Assembly (NCBI GenBank): GCA_028023455.1
Contig: JAQFVV010006426.1
Location: forward strand, 1,178,001-1,242,000
DNA: 64,000 nucleotides
From: Epiperipatus broadwayi
Lineage: Eukaryota; Onychophora; Udeonychophora; Euonychophora; Peripatidae
Reading direction: 5' to 3'
Position 1 is the first letter of the stretch. The number at the start of each line of letters is the position of its first letter. The position numbers and the translations under genes are program-made. This document shows positions 12,476 through 24,330 of the stretch, piece by piece. The notes below the pieces were generated by a model that did no database searches, was not told the DNA's origin, and was given only the letters and a program-made list of their open reading frames with translations.

Positions 12476-13204
12476 CAAATTGTAATTTGTTGATTTTATT
12501 TTACATTTATTATTATCATTTAAATTGTATACGTTAATAAAAAATAATATTTAAAAAAGACAATTTTGTTTTGTTTCTATTTTCGCATTACAAAAAAGCA
12601 CAGAAAAATTATTAAAATCAACGGCCCGTGAATGTTCATATTTTATAGTTTTAGCGTGAAAACGGCACCATCCAACGGCATCTTTAGCTATAAGGCAAGT
12701 ACCTTTAAGTTAAATAGCTGGATTAGAAGACATACGAATATCTGAAAATTTCAGATTTTCTACTTAATAGTTATCCATTAGATAAAGTGCTGGGCTTGTC
12801 CTGGTATTTTTAATCTAATGCTTGAATATCCTAGCACCTCACTAAGGAAGCCAGTAGTAGAAACCAGTCTGGGGTTGGGGATATTCTGCAAAGCTTGTTA
12901 AGAACTTATTTGCAAGCTCTATATATAACATTTGTAATACAAGCTTGTTAAATTAGGTCATGTAACATATGACTTGATTTCTTTCTAATATATATATATA
13001 TATATGTAATATTCAAATCAATATATACATCAAAATATGTAAAATTCACATAAATTATAATTATTTTTAGAAGTACTTTCAACTATACATCTTGTAGTCT
13101 TTATCAACTATATAACATTGAATAATCAAAACGAGACATCCTTTCACAATACCCTAAGTTTAATTTAGATTTAGTTCTCCCACAATTCTGTTATTTTAAC
13201 ATTT

Positions 13205-13513
13205 GATGGTTGCCGAGTCATTAACATTTGACGATTTCTTGAAATCAACATAGACTCTTTTATTTTACATTTATTGTGACAACGTTTAATTTGCATAATC
13301 TTTATATTTTTATAATCAAATTTAAATCCATATTGACAAGATTTATTATAATCAAATATAACAGATGATGATGGTTTATTTACATCTTTTCCTGATTGTT
13401 TCTCTTATTGAATTATATAAAAGCATATGCTCTTTTATTCTCTTCTCCAATGTACATTTAGATTTACCGTTATATTGTAAGCCACATTTACATATCAATT
13501 TATATATAATACA
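13205..13513 (-). pseudogene. Penelope-like element GIY-YIG endonuclease relic
   Basis: Translating the minus strand from 13513 gives CIIYKLICKCGLQYNGKSKC then TLEKRIKEH, which matches the GIY-YIG start of Penelope-like endonucleases (x-IYK.PC.CG..Y.G.....L..RI.EH). After one frameshift it continues DVNKPSSSVIFDYNKSCQYG, FKFDYKNIKIMQI, then HNKCKIKESMLISRN, matching the second half (H...F...I....R..KIKES..I). The Tyr of GIY is shifted and the YIG Ile is Asn, so the enzyme is dead. No RT is visible upstream, so this is a 5'-truncated fragment. Penelope enzymes use this domain to nick target DNA. Confidence 0.7.
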
Positions 13514-13800
13514 ATTTTGATTAAAATTTGAATTTTGAATTTAAGTAATCTATTTGTATTATTTGTTGAGAAAAAAGCAATATGGCACAAACCATTATAA
13601 ATGCTCCTAATCAACCTGACTTGCTCATCCTATATAAATGGCATTGGAATCCGTTTCATTTTGATATTAATTTATGTGAATTTTACTGTATTTTGTTATA
13701 TATATTGATTTGAATATTACTTATATTTTGGAAAGAATACATATATGGGATAAGCAAAGTAAAATGTGAGGACATATGCATGCAAATAAGCTAGTAATGT

Positions 13801-14272
13801 ATAATATTTCTGTAATGTAAGTTCACTACAACATTCTCACGCAAGGTAGGAACTTATTTCTATAATTTTTAACACCTTATGGAGGGATGTAATTATAAGC
13901 ATATGACCAAAGATATAAAAAAAATCTATGATCCCCAAGATGCATCTTTTATACTGAACCAGCACTCATTCATCAGTTGACCCAGACCACAATCTCTTAC
14001 ACATCTCATTATCATTGTTTGGTATATATGTAGATAGTAATACTGAACAATGATAAAGGTATGTGTAAGAGATTGTGGTCTGGTAACAATTGATAAATGC
14101 TGGTTCAGCACAAAATGTGCATTAAACTAAGGGATCATAGATCTTTTTCACATGTCTTTAAATCATATGTTTATGATTGCATCCCTCCGCAAGGTGTTAA
14201 AAATGAACAGAAACTAATCCCTACTTTATGTAAGAGTGTGGTAGTGAAAATTACACTACAGAAATATTATTG
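13801..14272. repeat. 470-bp imperfect palindrome
   Basis: Left arm (13801-14020) and right arm (14046-14272) are reverse complements with scattered mismatches. Shared blocks include ATCTATGATCCC, GGAGGGATG.AAT, CCAGACCACAATCTCTTACA and TGAACCAGCA. The centre is near 14033. There is no coding potential; opposing minus-strand open frames here are by-products of the symmetry. Confidence 0.85.
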
Positions 14273-14309
14273 ATTATTGGATAATCTCTAGTCAAATGAA
14301 TGATTAATA

Positions 14310-14775
14310 AAATTATTAAAGCTAGTAATGTGTTTTAGCAATGTTGTTGCCATGAAACCAAGTCTAAATCACCTTTTTTTTTATTCTTAGTGTCCAATAA
14401 AAATTTTTTTATATTGAGTTTAATTTAGAAATAAAAGAAATTTCATCTTTTATTTCTAATCGAAGTTGTTATAAGGATTTAATTAAACCTAGACAGCTAT
14501 TTTTACAAGCGTGAGGACTCAGAAGATTTATAACTTCACAGGATGTTGAAATAAATTGAGTTTTCTGAGTTCTCAGGCTGTCTGGTTTTAAATTCTTATA
14601 ACAATTTGGATTAGAAATAAAAGGGGACTTCTTTTTGTTCCTAAATTAAACTCAAGACAAAAATGCTGTTATTGGACACTAGAGTAAAAAAAGTAGTTTA
14701 GCCTTGGGAACTCTCAGTGGTGATTGATTATTTTCTTAGCAATATCATCGCTAAAGCACATTACTAGTTTACTTA
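14310..14775. repeat. 465-bp imperfect palindrome
   Basis: Arms 14318-14545 and 14546-14770 pair through AGTGTCCAATAA, GAGTTTAATTTAG, TTTTATTTCTAATC, GTTATAAG, GACAGC and CTAGTAATGTGTTTTAGC-like blocks. It lies directly after another palindrome and its outer edge shares AGCTAGTAATGT with that one's left edge (13789), so the two may be related. Confidence 0.8.
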
Positions 14776-15483
14776 CATGATAATGTCGCTATACTTTGTT
14801 TACATAAAATAATAGATCCATGAAACATGTAGCATTTATACAAAATGAGCCAAAAGTTTTTGAAAAGTTAAAAAACAAAATTTTATACAGTAGGAACATA
14901 TGAATTATTTTCACTCAGTAATGATTTTTTATTCCTAAATTGTTAATACTTTTCAATTTGTGAATTTTTTGTTGCACTGATATTCAACAATCTGGTTTTT
15001 TAGATACTCATATTCTAAGGCTCTGCTTATTGTACTTTATATAATTAATGAAGAAATTAGATTATAGAAAACTTAATCTTTTTGCAGGCATACATGTCAA
15101 GTTTTTTTAAAATGGTCTGTTCATGATATTGTTTGTAAAGTGTATGAAAAGGCTTACTAGACTTTTTTTTTCCAGTATTGTTTTTAATTGTCTTCTTTAC
15201 GAGATCAAGAATGTTTTCAAAATCTTTTTACTCCAAGACAAATGCTATTATAATTTTGGGGGAGCCATTTTTTAAGCTTTAATAGATGGCATTTTTGAAA
15301 ATTCTGCTAATGCATATGTGTAGATTTTGAAAATGATTTTATAACATGGTGGTGACTTTGTTTTATGTATTTGATTAACCAGTATTATTAATTATTATTT
15401 TGAAAAATGTAAATAGTTTGAGAGTTTTTGAGATTTATGCTTCGATTATAAATAATTTGATTATTATAATGCTTTTTCTACAG

Positions 15484-15669
15484 GAAGTGGCGAGAGATTG
15501 TTTAAGGATTCAACGTTTGTTATTTTTTGCGGATTGTTGGTGTGGTATTGATCCTCCATTACTTACCTTTCAAGTTGACATTAAGAAGTATATACCAGTA
15601 ATGACTTCTCCTAAATCTGATTCACAAAGCAAGACCCCATCAGAATATGAATCTGAAACAGAAAATCAG
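15484..15669 (+). CDS. SMG6: SMG6 exon (c), CGIDPPLL block
   Basis: A 186-nt exon, phase 0 at both ends, with acceptor TTTTTCTACAG (ends 15483) and donor CAG|GTTAGA (15670). It encodes 62 residues. RDCLRIQRLLFFADCWCGID followed by PPLLTF is the conserved block that closes the EST1 helical region in SMG6 (family knowledge). The second half is a Ser/Glu/Lys-rich, probably disordered stretch (SPKSDSQSKTPSEYESETEN) that begins the linker to the nuclease domain. Length and phase allow it to be read straight from exon (b). A low-complexity exon multiple of three between this and exon (d) could have been missed, because linker sequence is weakly conserved. Confidence 0.88.
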
Positions 15670-18269
15670 GTTAGATATAATATTTTATGAATGTGTGTAG
15701 CATACATACATACACATATATACACACACATTTATAATGCCCACACACACATATACTATTCAGATTGTGAAGATATTTTGTTGTAAAGAAAGAGCATATG
15801 TAATTTTAAGTGTGAGAATTAGTTGCTTCAGTTAGACTTTTTAATGTCATAATATGAATAAAAAAATTTATTTTGCCAAATCACTTCAAAAATATTTTTA
15901 ATGGGATATTCACAATGGATATAAAACAGTATTAAGAAAATGTAATGAAATATTCTTAAATCTTAAGATTTTTAAGTGAGGTTTCAATGGAGTTGTTAGA
16001 AAATGAAGAACAATTACCCAGGAGTTGACATTAATTTTCCAGGACACTTCTAAGGAATGAAGAATAATCAATTTTGAAAAATTTTCTATGGAATTTAAAT
16101 TTAAACAGTTAATATTAAAAAGTTTTATTCCCAAAAAATTTATATTATTTGCAAGAAACATATATGGATTGAGTGTTCTGGATAGTGGGAAAGGATGGTG
16201 ATATATAGTCTCAGAAGTATTTGAAGTGAAAATATTTATAGGTATATGGTACAAGATATTAATAATTTAGGGACAGTTAATATTAAGAAATTTTAACAAT
16301 TATACAAAAAAGAAATGTATATTTACAAAAGTAGGAGATTCTTAAAATTATCTGAAAATATTTGTCCTAGCAATAATCAATGTATTTAAACTATATAATG
16401 AAGGTTTTACATGTTTATGAAATGGTGAGAAATGTCCTGGATTGTGCATTAATAGACAAAATAGAAACTGAAATATTATTAAGGATTACAATTTTTAATG
16501 AGAAGAAAAACATTTAAATAATCATAATTGTTTTGTAATGGAAATGGCAATAGAATTGATATTAAATAAAATAGTGAATACAAATAAAATCATAACTGGG
16601 GTACAAATAAAATGAAATTAAAACATTTTATATTTTGAAAACGAAAATATTGGATATTGGTAGGAAATATAGGATTATAAATATCAATATAATAAAGTTA
16701 GGGAAGTAGTCGATTATTTGCTTATTAGAATAAAGGAAAATTAATAGAAATTTTAGAAAATGCAACTTAATTACTGTAAAATAAAGTAAAAAATTAAGAA
16801 CTGAGTGTAAAGAGGCAACAAAGAACCAAGTGGGTGAAGGTCTCATAAATGGAAAGTATATTTAGAGACGAAAAGCATGTTAACAGTAAAAAAAGCTATT
16901 AGTGGATATTAAAATAATACAGGAAGAGATTGTAGTAGGACATATTGGAAGTGCATTAACTGTAGAAGTATCTGATAAAAGCATTAAATTACAAAGGCCA
17001 TAAAGAATGCATAGATAAGGGTGAAGTATAAAAAAGAAATATATTCACTTTTATGATGTAAAGAAAAGCTGAAATTAATGTCAGTAATAATAAAGTAATA
17101 ATAACTTTTGGTAAGTTGAAAGCGTGAAAATTTAAAGATCCAGGTTAACTGATAAGCAGAATAGCTTTAAGATTAAGGTAAAGATATTTAATCTTATTAT
17201 TAAATTGTTTTATGGTGTCTGAAAATGATGAAATTATTGGGAAAGTTAACAGATTACATGAATAATATTAATTTTTAAAAGGGAAAGAAAAGATAAAAAA
17301 GATTTAAGTAATTAAACCACTAGTAATATTAATTATGAACAAACTTTTTTTTATTTTATTATTGTGCATGGACAATTGTACAAATTATTAAGAGAAATAT
17401 AGAACAAGTTTAGGAATGGTAGAAGAATTAGTTATATTTTTGCATTGACTTAAATTATAGAAATTAATTAATAGAAAGTATATTTAGCACTTTGTTATAT
17501 TTTGAAAAAGTATAGGGCAGAATTAATAATAAAAAAAAACACCTAATGGTGTAAATTAGAAAAATTTATTGGAAAAATTGTATTAGGAAAGTTGGTGGTA
17601 ATATTGTTTACAGTTATATATCTATATGGCTTTTGCATTCAGCATAAGAAAAACTGATTGATAAAAAATAAAATATTAAGGAAATAATCTATATCTACAT
17701 AGCATTTACCATGAATGAAAGAAAAAGTAATTGATAAAAAAATAAAATGTCAGCATTTATTTTTGAATTGTAACCGTAAATGTATGTTTAAAGTGAAGAG
17801 AATATATTTTGTAATAAAAATGTAAGTAAAACAAAGCAAAAAGTAATCCATGCACAAAATATGTATGAAGTAAAATTAAGCAAAAGATTAATATTTGATA
17901 TATCTTTATTTTGTGAATTCAATAATAAATGCAGACTTTTTAATTTTTATTTCATTCCAGCTTTACAATATAAAACTCACTAATTTTATTGTTTTTTTTT
18001 TTGCTTATTAAATGTAATTCAATTTATTTGGCAAGCTTGCTGTTGCTTGGAATGGTTTTGTTTTTGGAATTTAGTTTGTTATTTGGTTTCACACCCTGCA
18101 TTTGATTTGCTATCTATTACTTTTGCTTAAAGTTTCTATCACCATGAATTAAGTTTTGTTTTCTTTCACGTAATACACATTTTGTGTATGGACTAACTTT
18201 TGCTTATTTTTATTTTATATATCTTTTTTAATGCTATGCAAAATATGGAGGGGACTGGAAAGTAATCAA

Positions 18270-19215
18270 TTATTTGGATCATATTTAAAATATACCATTT
18301 ATTAAAGAAAAAATTTACATTAGTCAACGATATCTTTGCCCATGATTAACTGAATTCAAAATTTTCTTTTTTTGAAAAAAGTTTCATCCTCGAGGTCAAA
18401 GAATGATCTCAATCCTTGTTTGACATTATCTTCAGATTTCAAAGATTTATTCTTTATATTATGTTCTAAATATCCAGAAAATACAGTGGATGAGGTGGAA
18501 CTCTCCAAACTAAGTACATAATTTTTTCTTGAGTCAACCTTGCAGAATGAGGTTTGGTGTTATCATGTTGCTGCAATATTATGCCTTTTTGATTGTTAAA
18601 AGTTGGATGTTTGGCTAGAATGCTGGATGTAATCTCCCACTTGTTTGCAGTAAATGGTTGGGTTTATAGTCCAATCTGATTTCACGAGTTCCCGATATCC
18701 CATCATTCATACTATAGAATTTTTGGGGGCAAAGGGTATCTTTAGGAGCCAAAATTGGGTTTTGTTTTGGATAAAGCCATTACTTTTTATACATAACATT
18801 CTTATACAGTATCCATTTCTCAACACTAATTAGGACTGTTTCTAAAAAAGGGTTATTTGTTTGTCTTAATAATAATAATGCAGTATAAATAATTTATTTC
18901 TATTTTTTGTTATTTGATAATTCATGAAGAATCTGAGTACTTTTCAATCTTTTGTAAATATGATTTTGTCAGTGATCTAATTCTACTCAACTCTTAAGAG
19001 CATCATTGTCCACAGTCGAAGGTCTTTCAGATCAAGGACAATTGTTTAGATAAAAATTTCCAGAATCAAATCATCTAAACCATCAGTGATATTTGTTCAT
19101 TTTCAAAACGACTCCATATATGCATCAAATGATATTATAAATCTCGGTATCACTTTTTTTTTAATAGAACAAAAAGAACATATAATGTCTTAATTGACTC
19201 TCTTCCATTTACCTA
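18270..19215 (-). mobile_element. Mariner-family transposase relic
   Basis: Minus-strand translation in shifting frames recovers mariner signatures in the right order. Near 19110-18960: WFDSGNFYLNN, a stop, then SERPSTVDNDALKS, like the helix-turn-helix-to-linker segment F.SG.F.LED..RSGRPS.VD...L. Near 18575-18520: QHDNTKPHSARLTQEKI, the catalytic HDN.RPH block. Then PHPLYFLDI, like PHPPYSPDL, and after more breaks the C-terminal SEDNVKQGLRSFF and WAKI block near 18330. Stops and frameshifts throughout make it dead. Terminal inverted repeats were not securely found; GGGGACTGGAAAGTAATC at 18252 may mark one end. Confidence 0.75.
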
Positions 19216-19321
19216 GCAGTGATCTTAAGAATAAAAAACAAATAATAATGAAAATAATTATTTTTGAAAAAAAAAAGGTAGAACAAAAAACAAATAATGA
19301 AAATAATTATTTTTGAAAGAA

Positions 19322-20170
19322 GGTAGTTGTATACTTTGGGTAATGTGGCCACTTGATGGCATTGTTTCTCTGCAAAAGCACAGAAATATGCCGTTTACGT
19401 GGCCCAACTTATAGCCTGTAGAGCAGTTCTGTTCATATTAACATTAGCAGGCATAGATGGCATTGCATATTGTGCTTCGCGTCACTATGAAAGTAGCGCA
19501 CACTTCATAGATTGTTACTGTAGGATATGAGGGTGTATGGAATTCAACCAGCCATAAGTGTTTTTATGTGCATTTGAATTAAGGATTGTACACCTTACCT
19601 GACGTACTATTACATACTAATAATTGTAAGTCTGTTGCCACGTTTCCCTACACATCTTGGAAGGTGAAAACAATTGCAAAAGGGTAAGTCATTGAAGCAT
19701 TTCACATAAGTCATGTGAAAAGGCACGTTTGTGGGAGAACAGCTATGAGAGTAATAGAATGAATGCCATTGTCCGTTGTTTTGGAGATCATAATCTTGGT
19801 TTGCTCAGACCAGAGCATGTATTGGCTGATCCTTTGGATTGGCAAAACCATCGACCCCCCCCCATTCTAGCTCTACACGCTAAAAACTTGGTTTGCTCAG
19901 ACTAGCACATGTATTGGCCGAACCTTTGGATCGGCAAAACCATCGGACCCCCCCTCCCACGCATGCTAGTGCTTTGCGCTGAAATGTATAATATAATTAA
20001 AAATGCAATTTATAAAATAATGTTTGTTTGTAAATTTTTTAAAACTACTTTGAAAAATTGGCAGAGAACAGAAAGCACAAAAAATTATCAGCCTGTTAAC
20101 TTTACATTTCATTATTTTTGCAAGCAACAATGCCATCAAGTGGTCACATTACTCTAAGTATACAACTACC
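19322..20170. mobile_element. Non-autonomous element with about 45-bp terminal inverted repeats
   Basis: The ends read GGTAGTTGTATAC...TAATGTGGCCACTTGATGGC on the left and the reverse complement on the right (20125-20170), with few mismatches. The 850-bp interior has no transposase; it contains a tandem pair of GC-rich units and a hairpin of the type GTGGCC..GGCCAC. A related GGCCACTTAAATGGCATATT stretch occurs near 57525, so the family is dispersed. Target duplications are unclear. Confidence 0.7.
19796..19985. repeat. Two tandem GC-rich units of about 95 bp
   Basis: Both units start TTGGTTTGCTCAGAC and contain GCATGTATTGGC, a CCTTTGGAT.GGCAAAACC block and a run of seven to nine C. They sit inside the foldback element at 19322-20170. 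A short open frame across the second unit is not thought to be a gene. Confidence 0.75.
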
Positions 20171-20689
20171 AAAAAGAATATCTAATTACTATACATTAGC
20201 TATTATGATTTGATTTATTATTACTCATATTAGTATTTCTATTATTATTTTTAATTCACACACACATGTTTGGATATGTTTATTGTACCTAATGAAATTT
20301 GAAATAAATTTCTGTATATGATGGAATGTTAGTCATAATTTTTTTTTCTCTTCTTATTTGTTTTTAATGGTGAATATTTAACCTGGACTGCATTGGACTA
20401 TGTTGCTATAACAATATATAATATTGAAGAAAGAAATGTTTATTAACTGTAATTTGTAAAAATTGTGAATTGACTTTATTCATTATAGATAATAAAGTAA
20501 AATTTAGTCTTGATAAAATATTTGGTTTTATTGCTTTATCTTTAATCTATTGCAAATAATTCTTATATTTTAGGATAGCTTGAAGTAATGTTTTTATTTG
20601 TTTTCAAATGCTATTGGAATCTATGAGGTTACAAAAATTATTATCATTGTTTTATTAACTTAAGATTATTATTCATTGATTGATTGATA

Positions 20690-21100
20690 TTCATTTTAGC
20701 CTAGTTTATTATTTTCTTTCTGTTTCAAATGATGCTACAATTCATGGGCATTAATAAATTCGGATTGTTCTTTCTTGGTTCATATTTTTATTTTGTTGTA
20801 AATGGTAATCAATAATTAGACTATGATTAAGGGTACAATATGACCTATATTTTTATTCAGTTACAAATAGTGACCAATGATTGGGCTATATTTTTATTTA
20901 GATTATATTAAAGTTATCATTTCCCATTGACATCATATTTACTTTGTTACATATGGCTCCCAAATCTGTGGGGTATTAAAAGAAGAGCATATCCTCATTT
21001 TTATTCTGTTACAAATGCCACCGCAATTTGCAGGGCATCATTAATCCAGGACCATTCTTTCATGGATGGCTTACATATTTATTCTGTTACTATATATATA
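20690..21100. repeat. Degenerate minisatellite, units of about 75-95 bp
   Basis: At least five diverged units each begin with a TATTTTTATTCTGTTACAAAT-like block (near 20785, 20850, 20930, 20998, 21075), followed by a variable part with CCAATGATTGGGC-like sequence. Units differ in length and by many substitutions, so the array is old. Confidence 0.7.
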
Positions 21101-21262
21101 TATAGCAAGTTACGTGATTCTTACTTGTTTTTGTTTTTCATATATATATATATATTAAATTATTGAATTTTATGGCTAGCAACCAGATCAAATATTTATA
21201 GTGATAATTGCTTCAAGAGAATAAATATTTTTATACAACACAGTATTTATTGTAATTTCTTT

Positions 21263-21565
21263 AGGAGCAAATCAATTTTCATACATGCACTGTTTTAGCA
21301 TGTTAATTGCAGGTGGTTAAAAATTAAATAAATTCTCTCTTCTGTAATATTTAAATTACGTTTGTACAATTTGAATATGAATTAAAAAAATTAGGCATAT
21401 AATAGACTCAAGCCTGAATATGCACAATAATCAAAAGGTTGGCTTATATAAAGATAAGCTCGAAGGATAAACAAATTTATTTGTCCATTTAAATCTTTGC
21501 TTACAGGTGAGTGCACATCAATTTTACAGTGTATGTGTGAAGATTGATTTGCTCCTGAAGACATT
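21263..21565. repeat. Inverted pair around a 215-bp spacer
   Basis: AGGAGCAAATCAATTTTCAT with the following GCACTG (21263-21295) is repeated as its reverse complement at about 21520-21565. A direct repeat beginning GATCAA.TATTTATAG.(G/A)TAAT lies outside it (21188 and 21852). Confidence 0.65.
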
Positions 21566-24189
21566 CCAGAAAATAAGTTATATTTGTTTGCTACTGTGAT
21601 TTCTTATCTTTGCATATTTATCATTTGAATTTTCATTTGTGAAGTTTTAAAATAAATAGAAATAGCTCTGCTTTATAAATTAAAAATATCAATTGATTTA
21701 AACTAATTAATCATATATCTCTCAAATGATTTAACATTTGCTCCATTAGCTAAAGTTGTTAATGATAATCTCTCTATATAGTAATGCAGGAAGCAATAAG
21801 AGGCCGCCATTCTCTTATTGCATAAATTATCAAGCATTGTGATTACAGAGTAGATCAATTATTTATAGCAGTAATCATTTCAAGAGAATTATCTGGAATA
21901 ATATATATTTATATATCATATATAACAATCATTAGCAGCCATCATAAATGGCTACCTTAACTCGAGAAGAAAATAAGAAATAAAAAGGGAAAGATAAAAA
22001 ATAATAAGTAGAATAAACAGAAAGAAAAATGGAAAAGATTAGAATCAGAATTGTTGTGCATGTGATTAAATAATGAAATTGTGGTAACAGAACATACAAA
22101 TCCACAGTGACTGTTAGTATAGAGAGTTGACCAATAACATGAATAGCTTATGATAGCTGAGCTCTGTACTAACCTAAGTGGCTAAAGACACTGAGATAAA
22201 ACAAAATGGACAGAATGGGAAAAAAAAGAATAGTGATTATTCATTTAAGTTACAAATATCAGTAATGTTTATTAGTGAATTAAATTGAGATGATAATCTT
22301 TATTCAATTGTACACTGCCTAATTACGCATATAATTTTTCTGTTAAATGGCGAAATATTTCATATTGCATGAGTAATAAAAGAAATTATAGACTTCTGTA
22401 TACGCTAGTGAAATTAGTACAAATACCCAGAATTTCTTTTATAGTATCACTAGGAAACAACTTAAATTTAACTGTATTTTATAATAATTGGAAAGTTGGG
22501 AAATATTGAATATACATAATGTATATACTGAGATAATTGCCTCATGGCAGCATGGGATAGTATGGATATTTAAAAAAAATTAACAGTAAGAAGTTGAAAA
22601 GCATAATGGATAATAATAATAATTGGATAAAAAGAGAGTGATTATCAGGAGATTTAATTAGCGCTTTGATGATTATAGTGATAACATTAATAGATTAAAA
22701 AACATTAGATTGTTCAGGATTTTAGCCATATTTTATTCCACAATACAGCATTTAATATTTATAGAAAATTATTGAAAAACATTTGAGAATTTTAATATTT
22801 TGAAGAAAAACTCTTTAAACATATATAAGAAAATATGTGCACATATATATGAGAGATTGTGTTGATTGAGTATACGTGTTTCCATGTGTGCATTTACATG
22901 AAATCATTTTTGCAAAACTTAAATACTAAGTGTGAAATGAAAAGATGTAATTTTGTTAAATTATTTTTATAATCAGAATTAAGGTTTTAGAGAAATGCAT
23001 ATGTGAAAAATGTATGTGTTTAAAAGGAAATGTAATACAAATGAAAATGTAAAAAGATATAAATTAAGAATTTTGTTCAACTTCAAAAGGTTCTTGCAAA
23101 AATTAATCCTAAAGATAATAATTTTTTTGTTTCCCAAATGTTAAAAATATATAATCAAAACTGGGATAATTAAAGATTATATATCCATATCAAATACAAC
23201 AGGATTGATTATCTTTTGTGTTACCAGCACAATTGTGATCATCTTGTATCTGCCATCCTTCCTAGAATTGTCTGAGGAATATATAATATGAAAATAAATT
23301 TTATGAAAATTATTTCTTGTATTATTTTTGGGAAAAAAAAAAAAGACCCGAGAACCTAGGTATATCAGAATAAGGAGAGAAAACAGTTTTTTCCAAAAAT
23401 GTCATATTCATGTCTCATTAACACATTGGTATTAATACTTAAACAACCAGTTTATTAAGTAATTGAAATATTCTCAATCCAAAGCACAAGACAAAACTTT
23501 TTAGATAAAAGAATGAATGTTCTGTGTACTTTGCCTCATTTTTTTTTTATTATATAAGAGCTTATCTGAAGTGGTTTGGAAAGGAATTATGAATTTTTAA
23601 ATCAATCATATTATTATTCAAGTTAATTTTTCAATTAATTTGTATTATTTTAATGACATTTGTGAAATTTTTCAGCTTACACATTGCCAATATTGACTCA
23701 AAGAGTGAAATATGCAAATACATAATATATTTCCAGTAATTAATATTATGTAAGATATATATACTCAAACTACTGGTTTATTAAATAAATGAAATATTCT
23801 TAATCCAAAACCTCTAAATAAGAAAATGAGGTAAAGAAAGTCCATCTTATTCCTTTCTCTAAAACAGATTAGTCTTGTGCTTTGTATTGAAAATATTTTT
23901 TTTAATTAATATTAATATTGATGTGTTATATAATGTTAATCACTGAAAGTATTTTATATTTACATAAATATATATAAATACTGGAGATGATAATCTTTTT
24001 AAATGCTGTATTGCATAATTACCATTGTACCAAGTTTGAATATAAAGATAAATGGTATAAATGGCTAATAGACTTGTTTCTAAAAGAAAATACCAGTACT
24101 GAGTACACATCAACATATTTACATATCATCTTATTGACCATTATATATATATATTGTAACCGGACTACCATATAACCCCTTTATTACTT

Positions 24190-24330
24190 CAGTTGTAACA
24201 CTTTCCTGATGAGCATGTTGCAGGAAGGGACTATCGATTGGCATTCCCCAATGCAGATGTTAACCCCCCCCCTACAACAATATTTCCTGCTCATCAGAGG
24301 ATGTAGCACCATAGAGACTGGAAGCATCTA
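24190..24330. repeat. GC-richer hairpin with CTGATGAGCA on both strands
   Basis: CCTGATGAGCA (about 24206) and its reverse complement TGCTCATCAG (about 24290) flank an 80-bp interior with a run of nine C. It resembles other repeat inserts by composition. No coding sequence is recognised. Confidence 0.45.

Larger units (their letters stand above)
11183..12928. mobile_element. Nested foldback / terminal-inverted-repeat element
   Basis: Two shells of inverted repeats. The outer arms (about 11183-11302 and 12808-12928) are reverse complements and include CTTAACAAGCTTTGCAGA, a CCTCAACCCCAGAC block and TATTCAAGCATTAGATTA. The inner arms (about 11494-11565 and 12648-12720) share TAGCTAAAGATGCCG and GGTTTTCA-like sequence in opposite orientation. 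The interior, about 1.1 kb, has no transposase and contains telomere-like and 52-bp repeats. It is probably a non-autonomous DNA transposon or foldback element inserted in, or formed from, an inverted pair of another repeat. I could not fix a target duplication, so superfamily is open. A related outer-arm fragment occurs near 55338-55410. Confidence 0.65.
9401..15483 (+). other. SMG6 intron between exons (b) and (c)
   Basis: About 6.1 kb. Contents: a TTA microsatellite (10311-10342), the nested foldback element (11183-12928) with telomere-like repeats, a Penelope GIY-YIG relic (13205-13513), and two adjacent palindromes (13801-14272 and 14310-14775). The stretches 9401-10300, 10345-11160 and 14780-15483 are AT-rich with nothing recognised. 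Confidence 0.7.

Noticed and set aside
24206-24300. Hammerhead ribozyme from CTGATGAGCAGGAAA
   Set aside because: CTGATGA and GAAA are too close for a stem II; treated as an ordinary hairpin.
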